A stretch of DNA of 64,000 bases, taken from positions 434,001 to 498,000 of the forward strand of contig NZNT01000029.1 in NCBI GenBank assembly GCA_002695005.1, given 5' to 3'. Of this stretch, positions 30,321-37,757 are shown in pieces; position 1 is the first letter of the stretch, and every line of letters begins with the position of its first letter. Made by a program: the position numbers and the translations under genes. This DNA comes from Maritimibacter sp. (GTDB lineage: Bacteria > Pseudomonadota > Alphaproteobacteria > Rhodobacterales > Rhodobacteraceae). A model generated the notes under the pieces. It did not search any database. It was given only the letters and a program-made list of their open reading frames with translations, and was not told the origin of the DNA.

Positions 30321-30608
30321 TCAGTAAAACTGGTACATGTTGTTCTGGATCACGGTCCGGATCGCGAACAGGCCCAGGAGGACGATCACCGGCGACAGGT
30401 CGATGCCGCCCATGTCCGGCATGACCCGACGGATGCGCGAATAGACCGGATCGACCAGCCGGTTCAGCCCGTACCACACCTGTGCCACGAACCTCTGATG
30501 CAGGTTGAGCACTTGGAAGTTGATCAGCCACGACATGATGATGTGCACGATCACGATGAACCAGATCACGTTCAGGATCGCGAGGAGGATTTGCATAAGA
30601 GAAAGCAT
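30321..30608 (-). CDS. YggT family membrane protein
   Basis: 95 residues with two hydrophobic helices (ILLAILNVIWFIVIVHIIMS and VIVLLGLFAIRTVI) separated by a conserved loop, LVDPVYSRIRRVMPDMGGID, the YggT hallmark. In other bacteria the family is linked to turgor, cell division and ion homeostasis, without a firm biochemical activity. A second methionine at residue 5 could also be the start. Confidence 0.88.
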   Translation of the reverse strand: MLSLMQILLAILNVIWFIVIVHIIMSWLINFQVLNLHQRFVAQVWYGLNRLVDPVYSRIRRVMPDMGGIDLSPVIVLLGLFAIRTVIQNNMYQFY

Positions 30609-30732
30609 GGGCCGTCCGTTGATTGTCCGGCCACTGACCTAGGGGCACAGCGCCCAAAGCGCAAGTGCGACGCCAAGGAACGGTTGACGCGCCGCCTTCG
30701 CAGTTGCAGCAAACGCGCGAAGGAGATCCGCC

Positions 30733-31266
30733 ATGTATCCGTTCATCCGGCTCGCCAAGGAAATCATCAAGGCCCTGCGCCAACCGCCGCTCCCCATCGA
30801 CGGGGTTCACGTCAGCCACCACCTGTGCTGGCCCTGGGACCTCGACATGTGGATGGAGCTCAACAACGGGCGCACGCTGACCCTGTTCGACCTTGGCCGC
30901 GTGCCGTTCGGCATCCGCGCAGGCATTGCCCGGACCCTGCGTGAGCAACGCTGGGGCGGGGCCGTGGCGGGCGCCAGCGTCATGTACCGCCGCCGCGTGC
31001 GCATGTTCGACCGGATCGAGCTGCGCACCCGGCTAATCGGCTGGGACGACAAATTCACCTACACCGAGCAATCCATGTGGACCCGGGGCACCTGTGCCAA
31101 CCACATCCTCGTGCGGGCCGCGACGACCGACAAGAACGGCATCGTGCGCAACGACCGGGTGCTCGCGGCGATGGGCTTTCCTGATGCCAAATCCCCGCCG
31201 TTGCCCAATTGGGTGGCAGGCTGGATCGAAGCCGATACTCACCGTCCCTGGCCGCCGGATTTCTGA
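30733..31266 (+). CDS. Acyl-CoA thioesterase-like (hot-dog fold) protein
   Basis: 177 residues; GAAGGAG lies upstream of the ATG. The sequence fits the 4HBT/THEM6-like hot-dog family: HVSHHLCWPWDLDMWMELNN near residue 27 places the family's asparagine-rich loop before the central helix TLFDLGRVPFGIRAG; later strands include ASVMYRRRVRMFDRIELRT and FVYTEQ-like FTYTEQSMW. It is predicted to hydrolyse acyl thioesters; chain length and physiological substrate cannot be read from the sequence. Confidence 0.75.
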   Translation: MYPFIRLAKEIIKALRQPPLPIDGVHVSHHLCWPWDLDMWMELNNGRTLTLFDLGRVPFGIRAGIARTLREQRWGGAVAGASVMYRRRVRMFDRIELRTRLIGWDDKFTYTEQSMWTRGTCANHILVRAATTDKNGIVRNDRVLAAMGFPDAKSPPLPNWVAGWIEADTHRPWPPDF

Positions 31267-31346
31267 GCCTGATCGGCCCGCGAAGCTTGCCAGACGATAA
31301 AGTCTCAGTTCATACAGTTATCCATAAGAGGGGCTGGGAGGGGATC

Positions 31347-32720
31347 ATGGCCACCGGTGATCGAAAACGAATATGGGGTTGGTACTGGTTCGATTGGGCG
31401 AGCCAGCCCTATCACACCGTACTTCTCACGTTCATCTACGGGCCGTTCTTCGCCACAGTCGCAACGGCCTTTTTCATTGCCGGCGGCATGTCCGAGACGC
31501 TCGCCGATGCGCGGGCGCAGACGATCTGGTCGATGGGGCTGACGATCACCGGGCTGATCATCGGCTTCGGCGGTCCCATCCTCGGCGCCCTCGCCGACAC
31601 CTCCGGACGCAGGCGGCCCTGGATCTACGCCTTCACACTGCTCTACGTCGTGGGCGCATGGTCGCTGTGGTATACCGACCCGGCGGGGAGCAATATCTGG
31701 GCCATGCTCGTGGCCTTCGGCATCGGCTTCATCGGCGCTGAATTCGCGCTTGTCTTCGTCAACGCCCAGCTCCCCGGACTGGTGGAGGACGAGGCGGTGG
31801 GCAAGACCTCCGGCTCCGGCTTCGCTTTCGGCTATCTCGGCGGCATCACCGCGCTGATCGTCATGCTCGCGGTCTTCGCCGAGAACGACAGCGGCAAGAC
31901 GCTGATCGGCCTGGAACCCGCCTTCGGCCTGCTCGACGCCGAAATGCGCGAGGGCACGCGGATCGTCGGGCCCTTCGTGGCGCTCTGGTTCCTCGTCTTC
32001 ATGATCCCCTATTACATGTGGGTGCGCGAGGATCACATTCCGCGCAAGAAGCACTCCATCTCGACCGCCATGCAACGGCTCGGCGGCTCGATCCGCGCGC
32101 TCAAGGATCGTCGCTCGCTCCTCAATTTCCTGCTGTCGTCGATGTTCTACCGCGACGCGCTCAACGGCCTGTATGGCTTCGGCGGGGTCTATGCGACGCT
32201 GGTGCTCGACTGGCAGGTCACCTCCATCGGTATCTTCGGCATCATCTCGGCGCTGGCGGCGGCGGTCTTTTCCTGGCTTGGCGGGCGGCTCGACAGCCGG
32301 CTTGGACCGAAGCCGGTCATCATTGGCGCGATCATCGCGCTCATCTTCGTCATCATCACCATCGTCTTCATGGACAGGGAAATGCTCTTCGGCATCCCGC
32401 TGGAACCCGGCTCGCGGATTCCGGACATCGTGATGTTCGGGGCCGGCGTCGTGATCGGCGGCATGGGCGGCACGCTTCAGGCGGCCTCCCGGTCGCTCAT
32501 GGTGCGCCATACCGACCCGGCGGCCCCGACCGAAAGCTTCGGGCTTTACGGCCTGTCGGGCCGCGCGACCGCCTTCATCGCCCCGGCGCTGATCGGGATT
32601 TTCACGGCGATCACCGGCTCGGCGCGGCTCGGCGTCTCGCCGCTCATCCTGCTCTTTCTTCTGGGGCTCGTTCTGCTAATCTGGGTGCGACCTGACGGTG
32701 AGGAGTACGCCACCCGATGA
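31347..32720 (+). CDS. UMF1-type major facilitator superfamily transporter
   Basis: 457 residues from ATG 31347, preceded by GGGAGGGG. The N terminus WGWYWFDWASQPYHTVLLTF is the signature of the UMF1/Atg22-like MFS branch. About twelve hydrophobic helices follow, with the MFS loop GPILGALADTSGRRRPWIY between helices 2 and 3. The substrate is unknown; relatives are suspected amino acid or solute exporters. Its last four bases overlap mepA, so the transporter and the endopeptidase are probably co-transcribed. Confidence 0.87.
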   Translation: MATGDRKRIWGWYWFDWASQPYHTVLLTFIYGPFFATVATAFFIAGGMSETLADARAQTIWSMGLTITGLIIGFGGPILGALADTSGRRRPWIYAFTLLYVVGAWSLWYTDPAGSNIWAMLVAFGIGFIGAEFALVFVNAQLPGLVEDEAVGKTSGSGFAFGYLGGITALIVMLAVFAENDSGKTLIGLEPAFGLLDAEMREGTRIVGPFVALWFLVFMIPYYMWVREDHIPRKKHSISTAMQRLGGSIRALKDRRSLLNFLLSSMFYRDALNGLYGFGGVYATLVLDWQVTSIGIFGIISALAAAVFSWLGGRLDSRLGPKPVIIGAIIALIFVIITIVFMDREMLFGIPLEPGSRIPDIVMFGAGVVIGGMGGTLQAASRSLMVRHTDPAAPTESFGLYGLSGRATAFIAPALIGIFTAITGSARLGVSPLILLFLLGLVLLIWVRPDGEEYATR

Positions 32721-33673
32721 TACGTCATCTGCCCCGAACGATCGTGACCGCGCTGGCGCTGACCGGTGCCCTCGCGGCCTGTTCCGCCGACAACCGACCG
32801 GTGGGCCGCTCCGCCGCGCCGCCTGCGAGCGAATATGACTTGACCGCCGCGCGTGAGATCATCTCGACCTCGAACGAGCCGGCGAAACAGCTCTTTGGCC
32901 ACAAGTCGACCGCGTCGAGCCAGACGCCGGCCTCGTGGGGCTTTTATTCCAAAGGGTGTCTTGCCGGGGGCGCACAGCTTCCGGAAACCGGACCGACATG
33001 GCAGGCGATGCGCCTCAGCCGGAACCGCAACTGGGGCCACCCGGAGCTGATCGACTACGTCAAAACCCTGTCTGCCAAGGCCGCGCGTCAGCCGGGCTGG
33101 GCCGGGCTTTACGTCGGTGACATGAGCCAGCCGCGCGGTGGCCCGATGCTGACCGGCCATGCCAGCCACCAGATCGGGCTCGATGCCGATATCTGGATGC
33201 TGCCGCCGTCGCGGCTCGACCTGTCGCGCACCGAGCGTGAGAACCTGTCGTCGATCTCGACCCGCCGTGCGAACGGGGCCTACACCAATTCCAACTGGAC
33301 GCCGCAGCACCATCAGGTGCTGAAGGCCGCCGCCTCGGACCCGCGTGTGGCGCGGATTTTCATTTTCCCCGGCGCCAAGGTGAAGATGTGCAACGACGAG
33401 ACCGGCGACAAATCGTGGCTGCGCAAGGTCCGGCCGTGGTACGGCCACCACTATCATTTCCATGTGCGCCTCAACTGCCCGCCGGGCCTGTCCGGTTGCA
33501 CGAACCAGGACCCGCCCCCGCCGGGTGACGGCTGCGAGGACGCGCAGCAGTGGGTGAACAACATCCTGAATCCGCCGCCGCCCGACCCCAACGCCCCGGC
33601 TCCCCAGCCGCGCCGTGAGATTCGGCTCGCGGACCTGCCTCAGCAATGCGCCGCAGTCTTGCAGTCACAATAA
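32717..33673 (+). CDS. mepA: Penicillin-insensitive murein endopeptidase (MepA)
   Basis: 318 residues. The N terminus is a signal sequence with a possible lipobox (TGALAAC, Cys22). The LAS-metallopeptidase ligands are visible in GHASHQIGLDADIWML (residues ~150-165) and GHHYHFHVRLNCPPG near residue 242. MepA cleaves D-alanyl-meso-DAP cross-links in the wall. The family cysteines are retained. The C terminus is proline-rich (PPPPDPNAPAPQPRR). It overlaps the upstream transporter by 4 bp and the next gene by 28 bp. Confidence 0.93.
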   Translation: MIRHLPRTIVTALALTGALAACSADNRPVGRSAAPPASEYDLTAAREIISTSNEPAKQLFGHKSTASSQTPASWGFYSKGCLAGGAQLPETGPTWQAMRLSRNRNWGHPELIDYVKTLSAKAARQPGWAGLYVGDMSQPRGGPMLTGHASHQIGLDADIWMLPPSRLDLSRTERENLSSISTRRANGAYTNSNWTPQHHQVLKAAASDPRVARIFIFPGAKVKMCNDETGDKSWLRKVRPWYGHHYHFHVRLNCPPGLSGCTNQDPPPPGDGCEDAQQWVNNILNPPPPDPNAPAPQPRREIRLADLPQQCAAVLQSQ

Positions 33674-34572
33674 CCGCCCTGGCCCTGTCGCCGGTCGCGA
33701 CAGCCCAATCGCTGCAACCCGCCACCTTCGCATCGAGCACACTGTGGTCGATCGCGGATGACTCCTTCGGTGGCTGGTCGGGGATCGAGGTGGACGACAC
33801 CGGCACCGGCTTTACCGCCGTCTCGGATCGTGGCCTCATCGTCTCCGGCCGGCTTCTGCGCAACGCGCGCGGATGGCTCATCGGGGCCGAGGCGGGGCCG
33901 ATCCTGTCCATCAGCCACACCGACGGCGGCCCCCTGCCGCGCTACTGGGACGACAGCGAGGGGCTGGCCATCGGACCGGACGGCAAGGTCTATATCTCCT
34001 TCGAGGCGCAGCACCGGGTGAACGTCTACGAGGACGCCGCCGCCGACCGCGCGACCGAACTGCCGCGGGCCGAGGGGTTTGCCGACCTCCAGAACAACTC
34101 CTCGCTCGAAGCGCTGGCCATCGACGGCGAAGGCGCGCTCTACACCCTGCCGGAACGCTCGGGCGAGCTGGACCGCCCGTTCCCGGTCTTCCGCTTCCGC
34201 GACGGGGAATGGACCATCCCCTTCAGCCTGCCGCGCCGGGGCGAGTTCCTGCCCGTCGGCATGGACATCGGCCCGGACGGACGCCTCTACCTGCTGGAGC
34301 GCACGCTGTCCTCGACCCAGCTAGGCTTCGCGACGCGGGTCAGGCGCTTCGACATCGGCGAGGACGGGGCGACGGGGGAGATCACGCTGCTCGAAACCCA
34401 GCCGCGCGACCACGACAACCTCGAGGGCATCTCGGTCTGGCAGGACGATCTGGGCGACATGCGGCTCGTGATGATCGCCGACGACAATCACCGTTTTTTC
34501 CAGAAGAACGAAATCGTGGAATATGTCGTGCCCGCCGACACGGGCCTTGATCCGGGGGAGGAGAACCTGTAA
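33646..34572 (+). CDS. Secreted esterase-like phytase family protein
   Basis: 308 residues with a signal peptide (MRRSLAVTITALALSPVATA). The rest is a beta-propeller-like sequence of the 'esterase-like activity of phytase' family (PF13449): GGWSGIEVDDTGTGFTAVSDR (seen in two pieces), DDSEGLAIGPDGKVYISFE, NNSSLEALAIDGEGALYTLPE and HDNLEGISVW, the usual NxxxEGLA repeats. It is probably periplasmic; the activity and substrate are unproven for most members. The start lies inside the mepA 3' end, 28 bp overlap. Confidence 0.85.
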   Translation: MRRSLAVTITALALSPVATAQSLQPATFASSTLWSIADDSFGGWSGIEVDDTGTGFTAVSDRGLIVSGRLLRNARGWLIGAEAGPILSISHTDGGPLPRYWDDSEGLAIGPDGKVYISFEAQHRVNVYEDAAADRATELPRAEGFADLQNNSSLEALAIDGEGALYTLPERSGELDRPFPVFRFRDGEWTIPFSLPRRGEFLPVGMDIGPDGRLYLLERTLSSTQLGFATRVRRFDIGEDGATGEITLLETQPRDHDNLEGISVWQDDLGDMRLVMIADDNHRFFQKNEIVEYVVPADTGLDPGEENL

Positions 34573-34637
34573 CCCGCGCCCGTCCTGCGTGGTGCAGGGC
34601 CAAGTCTCCGACTACCTTGTAAAAACGGATCAGATAC

Positions 34638-35279
34638 ATGACCAGAATACTGCCCGGCGTTATCGCCATGGCCGCCGTCGTGGTGGCATCCAACATCCTC
34701 GTGCAATTCCTGCTGGGCGACTGGCTCACATGGGGCGCTTTCACCTACCCCATCGCATTTCTCGTCACCGACGTGATGAACCGCGTCTACGGCGTGCGGG
34801 CCGCGCGGCGGGTGGTGTTCGTGGGGTTCCTCGTGGGCGTTGTGTGCTCGCTCATCGGGTCGCAGATCATGTTGCAGGGCGACGGCTACACCTACGCGGC
34901 CGTTTCGCTGCGCGTCGCGGTGGGCTCTGGCATCGCGTTCCTGACCGCGCAACTCCTTGATGTCGCTATATTTAATCGCCTGCGCGACGGGGCGTGGTGG
35001 CGGGCGCCTTTGGCGTCGACGGTGATCGGGTCGGCGGTGGATACGGTGCTGTTCTTCTCGATCGCCTTCTCGGCCACGCTGGGCGCCTTCTTTTCCGAGG
35101 CCGCGAACATGGAGACGTCCTGGGCGACCGAGGCGGTTCCGTTCCTGGGACAGGGCGGCGTCGCACCCTTGTGGGTCAGCCTTGCGGTGGCCGACTGGCT
35201 GGTCAAACTTTCGCTCGCTTTGGTCGCGCTGATCCCGTTTCGTGTGCTCGTCGCGAAACTTTCACCAAATCCTGCGTAA
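34638..35279 (+). CDS. yhhQ: Queuosine precursor transporter (YhhQ family)
   Basis: 213 residues, six or so hydrophobic helices. Family features are LTWGAFTYPIAFLVTDVMNRVYG near residue 30 (seen in two pieces), AVGSGIAFLTAQLLDVAIFN near residue 92 and SAVDTVLFFSIAF. YhhQ imports queuine precursors (preQ0/preQ1) for the modified tRNA base. The 65-base leader upstream contains a short CCTGC/GCAGG hairpin but no recognisable preQ1 riboswitch. Its stop is followed by the structured RNA region described next. Confidence 0.92.
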   Translation: MTRILPGVIAMAAVVVASNILVQFLLGDWLTWGAFTYPIAFLVTDVMNRVYGVRAARRVVFVGFLVGVVCSLIGSQIMLQGDGYTYAAVSLRVAVGSGIAFLTAQLLDVAIFNRLRDGAWWRAPLASTVIGSAVDTVLFFSIAFSATLGAFFSEAANMETSWATEAVPFLGQGGVAPLWVSLAVADWLVKLSLALVALIPFRVLVAKLSPNPA

Positions 35280-35290
35280 AAATTGTTGAC

Positions 35291-35307
35291 CCACACAAAA
35301 TATGTGG
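35291..35307. promoter_or_regulatory. Inverted repeat and -35-like element upstream of the 13-codon ORF
   Basis: TTGACC at 35286-35291 resembles a -35 box. Immediately after is CCACA-N7-TGTGG (35291-35307), which could be an operator or the end of the yhhQ transcript. No convincing -10 hexamer is visible at 17 bp. Confidence 0.35.
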
Positions 35308-35346
35308 CACCTTTTCCTTATCGTAACTCATAGAAAGGAGGTGTCC

Positions 35347-35388
35347 ATGTCTAGAGAAACTATGGAGCGAGGTGCCGGGACAAAGTAG
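35347..35388 (+). CDS. 13-residue short ORF (MSRETMERGAGTK)
   Basis: ATG 35347 to TAG 35386-35388, preceded at 3 bases by the end of GGAGGTG, an unusually strong ribosome-binding site. Coding capacity is only 13 residues. It may be a leader peptide, a small functional peptide or just the translated part of a regulatory RNA. No homologous peptide is known to me. Confidence 0.4.
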   Translation: MSRETMERGAGTK

Positions 35389-35477
35389 TCGCGCCGCGCC
35401 GGGGCAGCCCCCGGAACGGATCGCGGGCTGAGTTGGCGGAATGACCCGCCTAACCGGCCCCACCTCCAGACTTCTCG

Positions 35478-35506
35478 AAGGGCCACCCGAAGCGGTGGCC
35501 CTTTTC
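35478..35506 (+). terminator. Intrinsic terminator of the short-ORF RNA
   Basis: A 10-bp stem AAGGGCCACC (35478-35487) / GGTGGCCCTT (35494-35503) with six-base loop, followed by TTT and CGCG. Confidence 0.85.
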
Positions 35507-35530
35507 GCGTCCGGGGGGCTGAAATGGCCA

Positions 35531-35585
35531 TGCACAGCGCGTACACAGGGTGTGCACATCGTGTGCATACGATTGTACATACAAT
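35531..35585. repeat. Five 11-bp phased units in front of arfB
   Basis: Units TGCACAGCGCG, TACACAGGGTG, TGCACATCGTG, TGCATACGATT and GTACATACAAT run head to tail from 35531 to 35585. The core TRCAYA recurs at 35531, 35542, 35553, 35564 and 35576, about one helical turn apart. The last unit is part of a palindrome ATTGTA-CA-TACAAT (35572-35585). It ends 20 bp before the arfB start and looks like a multi-site protein-binding array. Confidence 0.55.
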
Positions 35586-35605
35586 AGTTAACGGGCGAGG
35601 GCGGC

Positions 35606-36022
35606 ATGATCCGCGTGAACGACACGATCACGATCGAAGACTGGGAATGGACCGAGAGCTTCGTGCGCGCCTCGGGCCCCGGCGGTCAGAACGTAAACAA
35701 GGTGTCCACGGCGGTCGAACTCCGGTTCGAGGCCGAGCGCTCGCCCAACCTGCCCGACCCGGTGAAACGGCGGCTCAGGCGGCTGGCCGGGCGGCGCTGG
35801 ACGACGGACGGCGCGCTGCTGATCTTTGTGCAGGACACCCGGTCACAGGCGAGGAACAGGGAGATCGCGCAGGAGCGGCTGGCGGAGCTGATCCGCAAAG
35901 CCTGTGAAAAGCCCAAACGCCGGGTGCCGACCAAGGTGTCGCCCAACCAGAAGCGCAAACGCGTCGACGCGAAGAAGAAGCGCGGGGAGGTGAAGGCGCT
36001 CCGGGGGAAGGTGGAGGATTGA
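35606..36022 (+). CDS. arfB: Alternative ribosome-rescue factor / peptidyl-tRNA hydrolase ArfB
   Basis: 138 residues. The GGQ loop ASGPGGQNVNKVSTAVELRF (Gly26-Gly27-Gln28) is the class I release-factor catalytic motif; the C terminus is a basic tail (KPKRRVPTKVSPNQKRKRVD and KKKRGEV) that inserts in the empty mRNA channel of stalled ribosomes. No codon-recognition domain is present, which separates it from RF1/RF2. In alphaproteobacteria ArfB backs up tmRNA trans-translation. The start is preceded by GGGCGAGGGCGGC. The phased repeat array lies immediately upstream. Confidence 0.93.
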   Translation: MIRVNDTITIEDWEWTESFVRASGPGGQNVNKVSTAVELRFEAERSPNLPDPVKRRLRRLAGRRWTTDGALLIFVQDTRSQARNREIAQERLAELIRKACEKPKRRVPTKVSPNQKRKRVDAKKKRGEVKALRGKVED

Positions 36023-36035
36023 GGGGGCAAAACCG

Positions 36036-36260
36036 GATCAAGAACAGTCCGTGCAGTTTGCGTCTAGATATAGCGGTTTGGAGTGGCGTAGGCAGCAATA
36101 TGGCGAGCGTTACATGGCTTGTAAGGGTAGCGTTTGGGCGCGGATCAAAACCCGATCAAGAACTACGTTTAGACCAAGGTCGTCCTATCCATCTGACAAG
36201 TAACGAGAAAAGAATGGGCTAGATTGTGATCTTTGACTATGCTGACTCTCAGATCAAGAA
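36036..36260 (+). repeat. Three copies of GATCAAGAA in the gap after arfB
   Basis: GATCAAGAAC at 36036-36045 and 36154-36163, and GATCAAGAA at 36252-36260, all in the same orientation in a 239-base AT-richer gap. The first two share a wider context (AAAcCGGATCAAGAAC and AAACCCGATCAAGAAC). Spacings are 118 and 98 bp. No ORF with coding character is seen in the gap. Confidence 0.45.
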
Positions 36261-36261
36261 G

Positions 36262-37716
36262 TCAGGCCCACCATGGCAAGTACCCGGCTCTGGGATGGTC
36301 TTCATCAGCGAAACGGATCAATCCAGAGTCCAAGGCTTTTCGGATCACATTAGATGCCTGCGCTGCGTTACGGGAAGCAATGCCAAATCGTTCGCACAGT
36401 GACGCATTCTTCATTCTGTCACCAGCCATAAAGCGGAGCACAGAGTGGAAGTAGCATGCCCGCACCCGCTCTTCAGGTGTCATCTCTGCGAAGGTGCGTG
36501 GTCCGTACAATACGACTTGCATTGACGACGAACTGGATCGAAGCAGGGGTGCGGGCAGTTGGAATAATTCTACTTCACGAAACACCTTATCTAAGCCGCT
36601 TCCTTGCTCCTCACACATCCCCATGCGTCGCATCAAAGACGCGAGAGCTTCGTTTCTGGACCTAGGAGGTTGGTCGATCATGCGATCAGTCTCGATCAGC
36701 GGTTGCCCCGGATTGGTAATTTCGATCCTGTCCGCGAACAACTCAATCATCGGACCCGCGCCACTGATACTCATGTCTTGGTGGATAAGGGCATTAGCGA
36801 CCAGTTCCCTTATCGACAAAGATGGGAAAAGAGGGTGGCTCTCTCTAAGGGCTGTTCCAATATGCTCGTTCTGCGGAAGTAGCCCATTAATGTACTCAAG
36901 CAGGCCTTCAAATCCGCATGCATATCCGCGCCTTCCATCCTGCCGATGAGTAACCCGCGATGTTCTATCGGGACCATCATACCTGACAAAGCGGACGGAC
37001 TTCCTCGCTATTGACGGGCCAAAGGTCGCTAGATCAGTCGCAAAAAGAATTGCGCCAAGATTAAGGATATTCCAGCGGCGTCCTACATCTTTGGAAACCA
37101 GCCGATCAGCGCGAAGGCGCTCTAGTATCCGCTCGGGATCACTTGAACCACTTACACCGATGAGTCGAAAATATGCTATATGATCAAGTGCTTCAAGCAC
37201 ATCATTTTCTGTTGCATATGACATCGCCACGCCTTGTTCCCAAGTGTAGGGGCGAATTTTCTCTATCAATGCTTGATAGCGAGATTGATCATCCGTCAAC
37301 TTCGGTGTTGCGCTGCCTGCGCGCACATATGGAATGCTTTCGAACGCGGTTGGCGCCATAGTCGGCGCTGGTATTTCCAACAGAACTAGATTTCCGTCTG
37401 GATGGGCTACTTCGCGAAATTGGAAGGCGGGAGCTGGGCTCAGTCGTTGCCTAAGCCACATTTCCAAAGGCTGCCTGCCAACTGTGTGTGAGTCATGTGA
37501 AAAGGTGGTTCCGACGACTTCGTGACTCTCGTCATCGATGCCCCAAACTAAAAATGCGCTTTCTTTGTCCTCCAAACGGGCCGAATTGGAGAGTGCAGAG
37601 ATAAGAACTCCAATCTTGTGATGGTCAGCCAGATTTGCCTTGAATTCTATCCACCCATTCTCGGCTGGACGCGCTCTAAGTTCGTTGACTAGGTCGATGT
37701 CGCGTTCGTTTGGCAA
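36262..37716 (-). CDS. AlbA_2 (Schlafen-like) and GHKL-ATPase domain protein
   Basis: 484 residues, TTG start. Residues ~1-130 are an AlbA_2/Schlafen-type module (ENGWIEFKANLADHHKIGVL, then FLVWGIDDESHEVVGT). The middle has a region typical of these proteins, and residues ~300-360 an HATPase_c_4 domain (SIRELVANALIHQDMSISGA, and RIEITNPGQPL). The tail looks like a winged helix (FGIASRNAAQASNVIRKALD). Such 'RecG-like/ATP-dependent helicase' annotated proteins are of uncertain function and often occur in variable loci, some near defence genes. Base composition is clearly more AT-rich and codon use differs from the neighbours, suggesting recent acquisition. It sits alone between two core genes. 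Confidence 0.8.
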   Translation of the reverse strand: MPNERDIDLVNELRARPAENGWIEFKANLADHHKIGVLISALSNSARLEDKESAFLVWGIDDESHEVVGTTFSHDSHTVGRQPLEMWLRQRLSPAPAFQFREVAHPDGNLVLLEIPAPTMAPTAFESIPYVRAGSATPKLTDDQSRYQALIEKIRPYTWEQGVAMSYATENDVLEALDHIAYFRLIGVSGSSDPERILERLRADRLVSKDVGRRWNILNLGAILFATDLATFGPSIARKSVRFVRYDGPDRTSRVTHRQDGRRGYACGFEGLLEYINGLLPQNEHIGTALRESHPLFPSLSIRELVANALIHQDMSISGAGPMIELFADRIEITNPGQPLIETDRMIDQPPRSRNEALASLMRRMGMCEEQGSGLDKVFREVELFQLPAPLLRSSSSSMQVVLYGPRTFAEMTPEERVRACYFHSVLRFMAGDRMKNASLCERFGIASRNAAQASNVIRKALDSGLIRFADEDHPRAGYLPWWA

Positions 37717-37757
37717 TGTAGTTTCTCGCTTTCAATGAATTGATGTAGCATTGTTTT

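Larger units (their letters stand above)
35310..35506 (+). ncRNA. Candidate structured small RNA with internal short ORF and own terminator
   Basis: This gap between yhhQ and arfB contains an ordered set of elements: an extended Shine-Dalgarno AAAGGAGGTG (35334-35343), a 13-codon ORF, a hairpin CCGGGG-CAGC-CCCCGG (35399-35414), a hairpin GGCGG-AATGAC-CCGCC (35435-35450), a CACCTCC (35461-35467) exactly complementary to the GGAGGTG at 35337-35343, and an intrinsic terminator. Pairing of the two distant elements would hide the ribosome-binding site. The RNA therefore looks self-contained (about 200 nt) and capable of switching. I do not recognise a named family. The 5' end is a guess. Confidence 0.5.

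Noticed and set aside
34573-34637. PreQ1 riboswitch in front of yhhQ
   Set aside because: A CCTGC/GCAGG hairpin and a later TCCG/CGGA pair are present, but the A-rich tail and pseudoknot bases of known preQ1 classes are not.
35310-35506. tmRNA, 4.5S RNA or 6S RNA as the identity of the structured RNA
   Set aside because: No tRNA-like ends or tag, no GGAAG/GCAGCC SRP core, and no long interrupted rod with a central bubble could be drawn.
35524-35907. 127-codon plus-strand ORF spanning the phased repeat and arfB
   Set aside because: It reads arfB in the wrong frame; its apparent VHTIV repeat is only the translation of the 11-bp DNA units.
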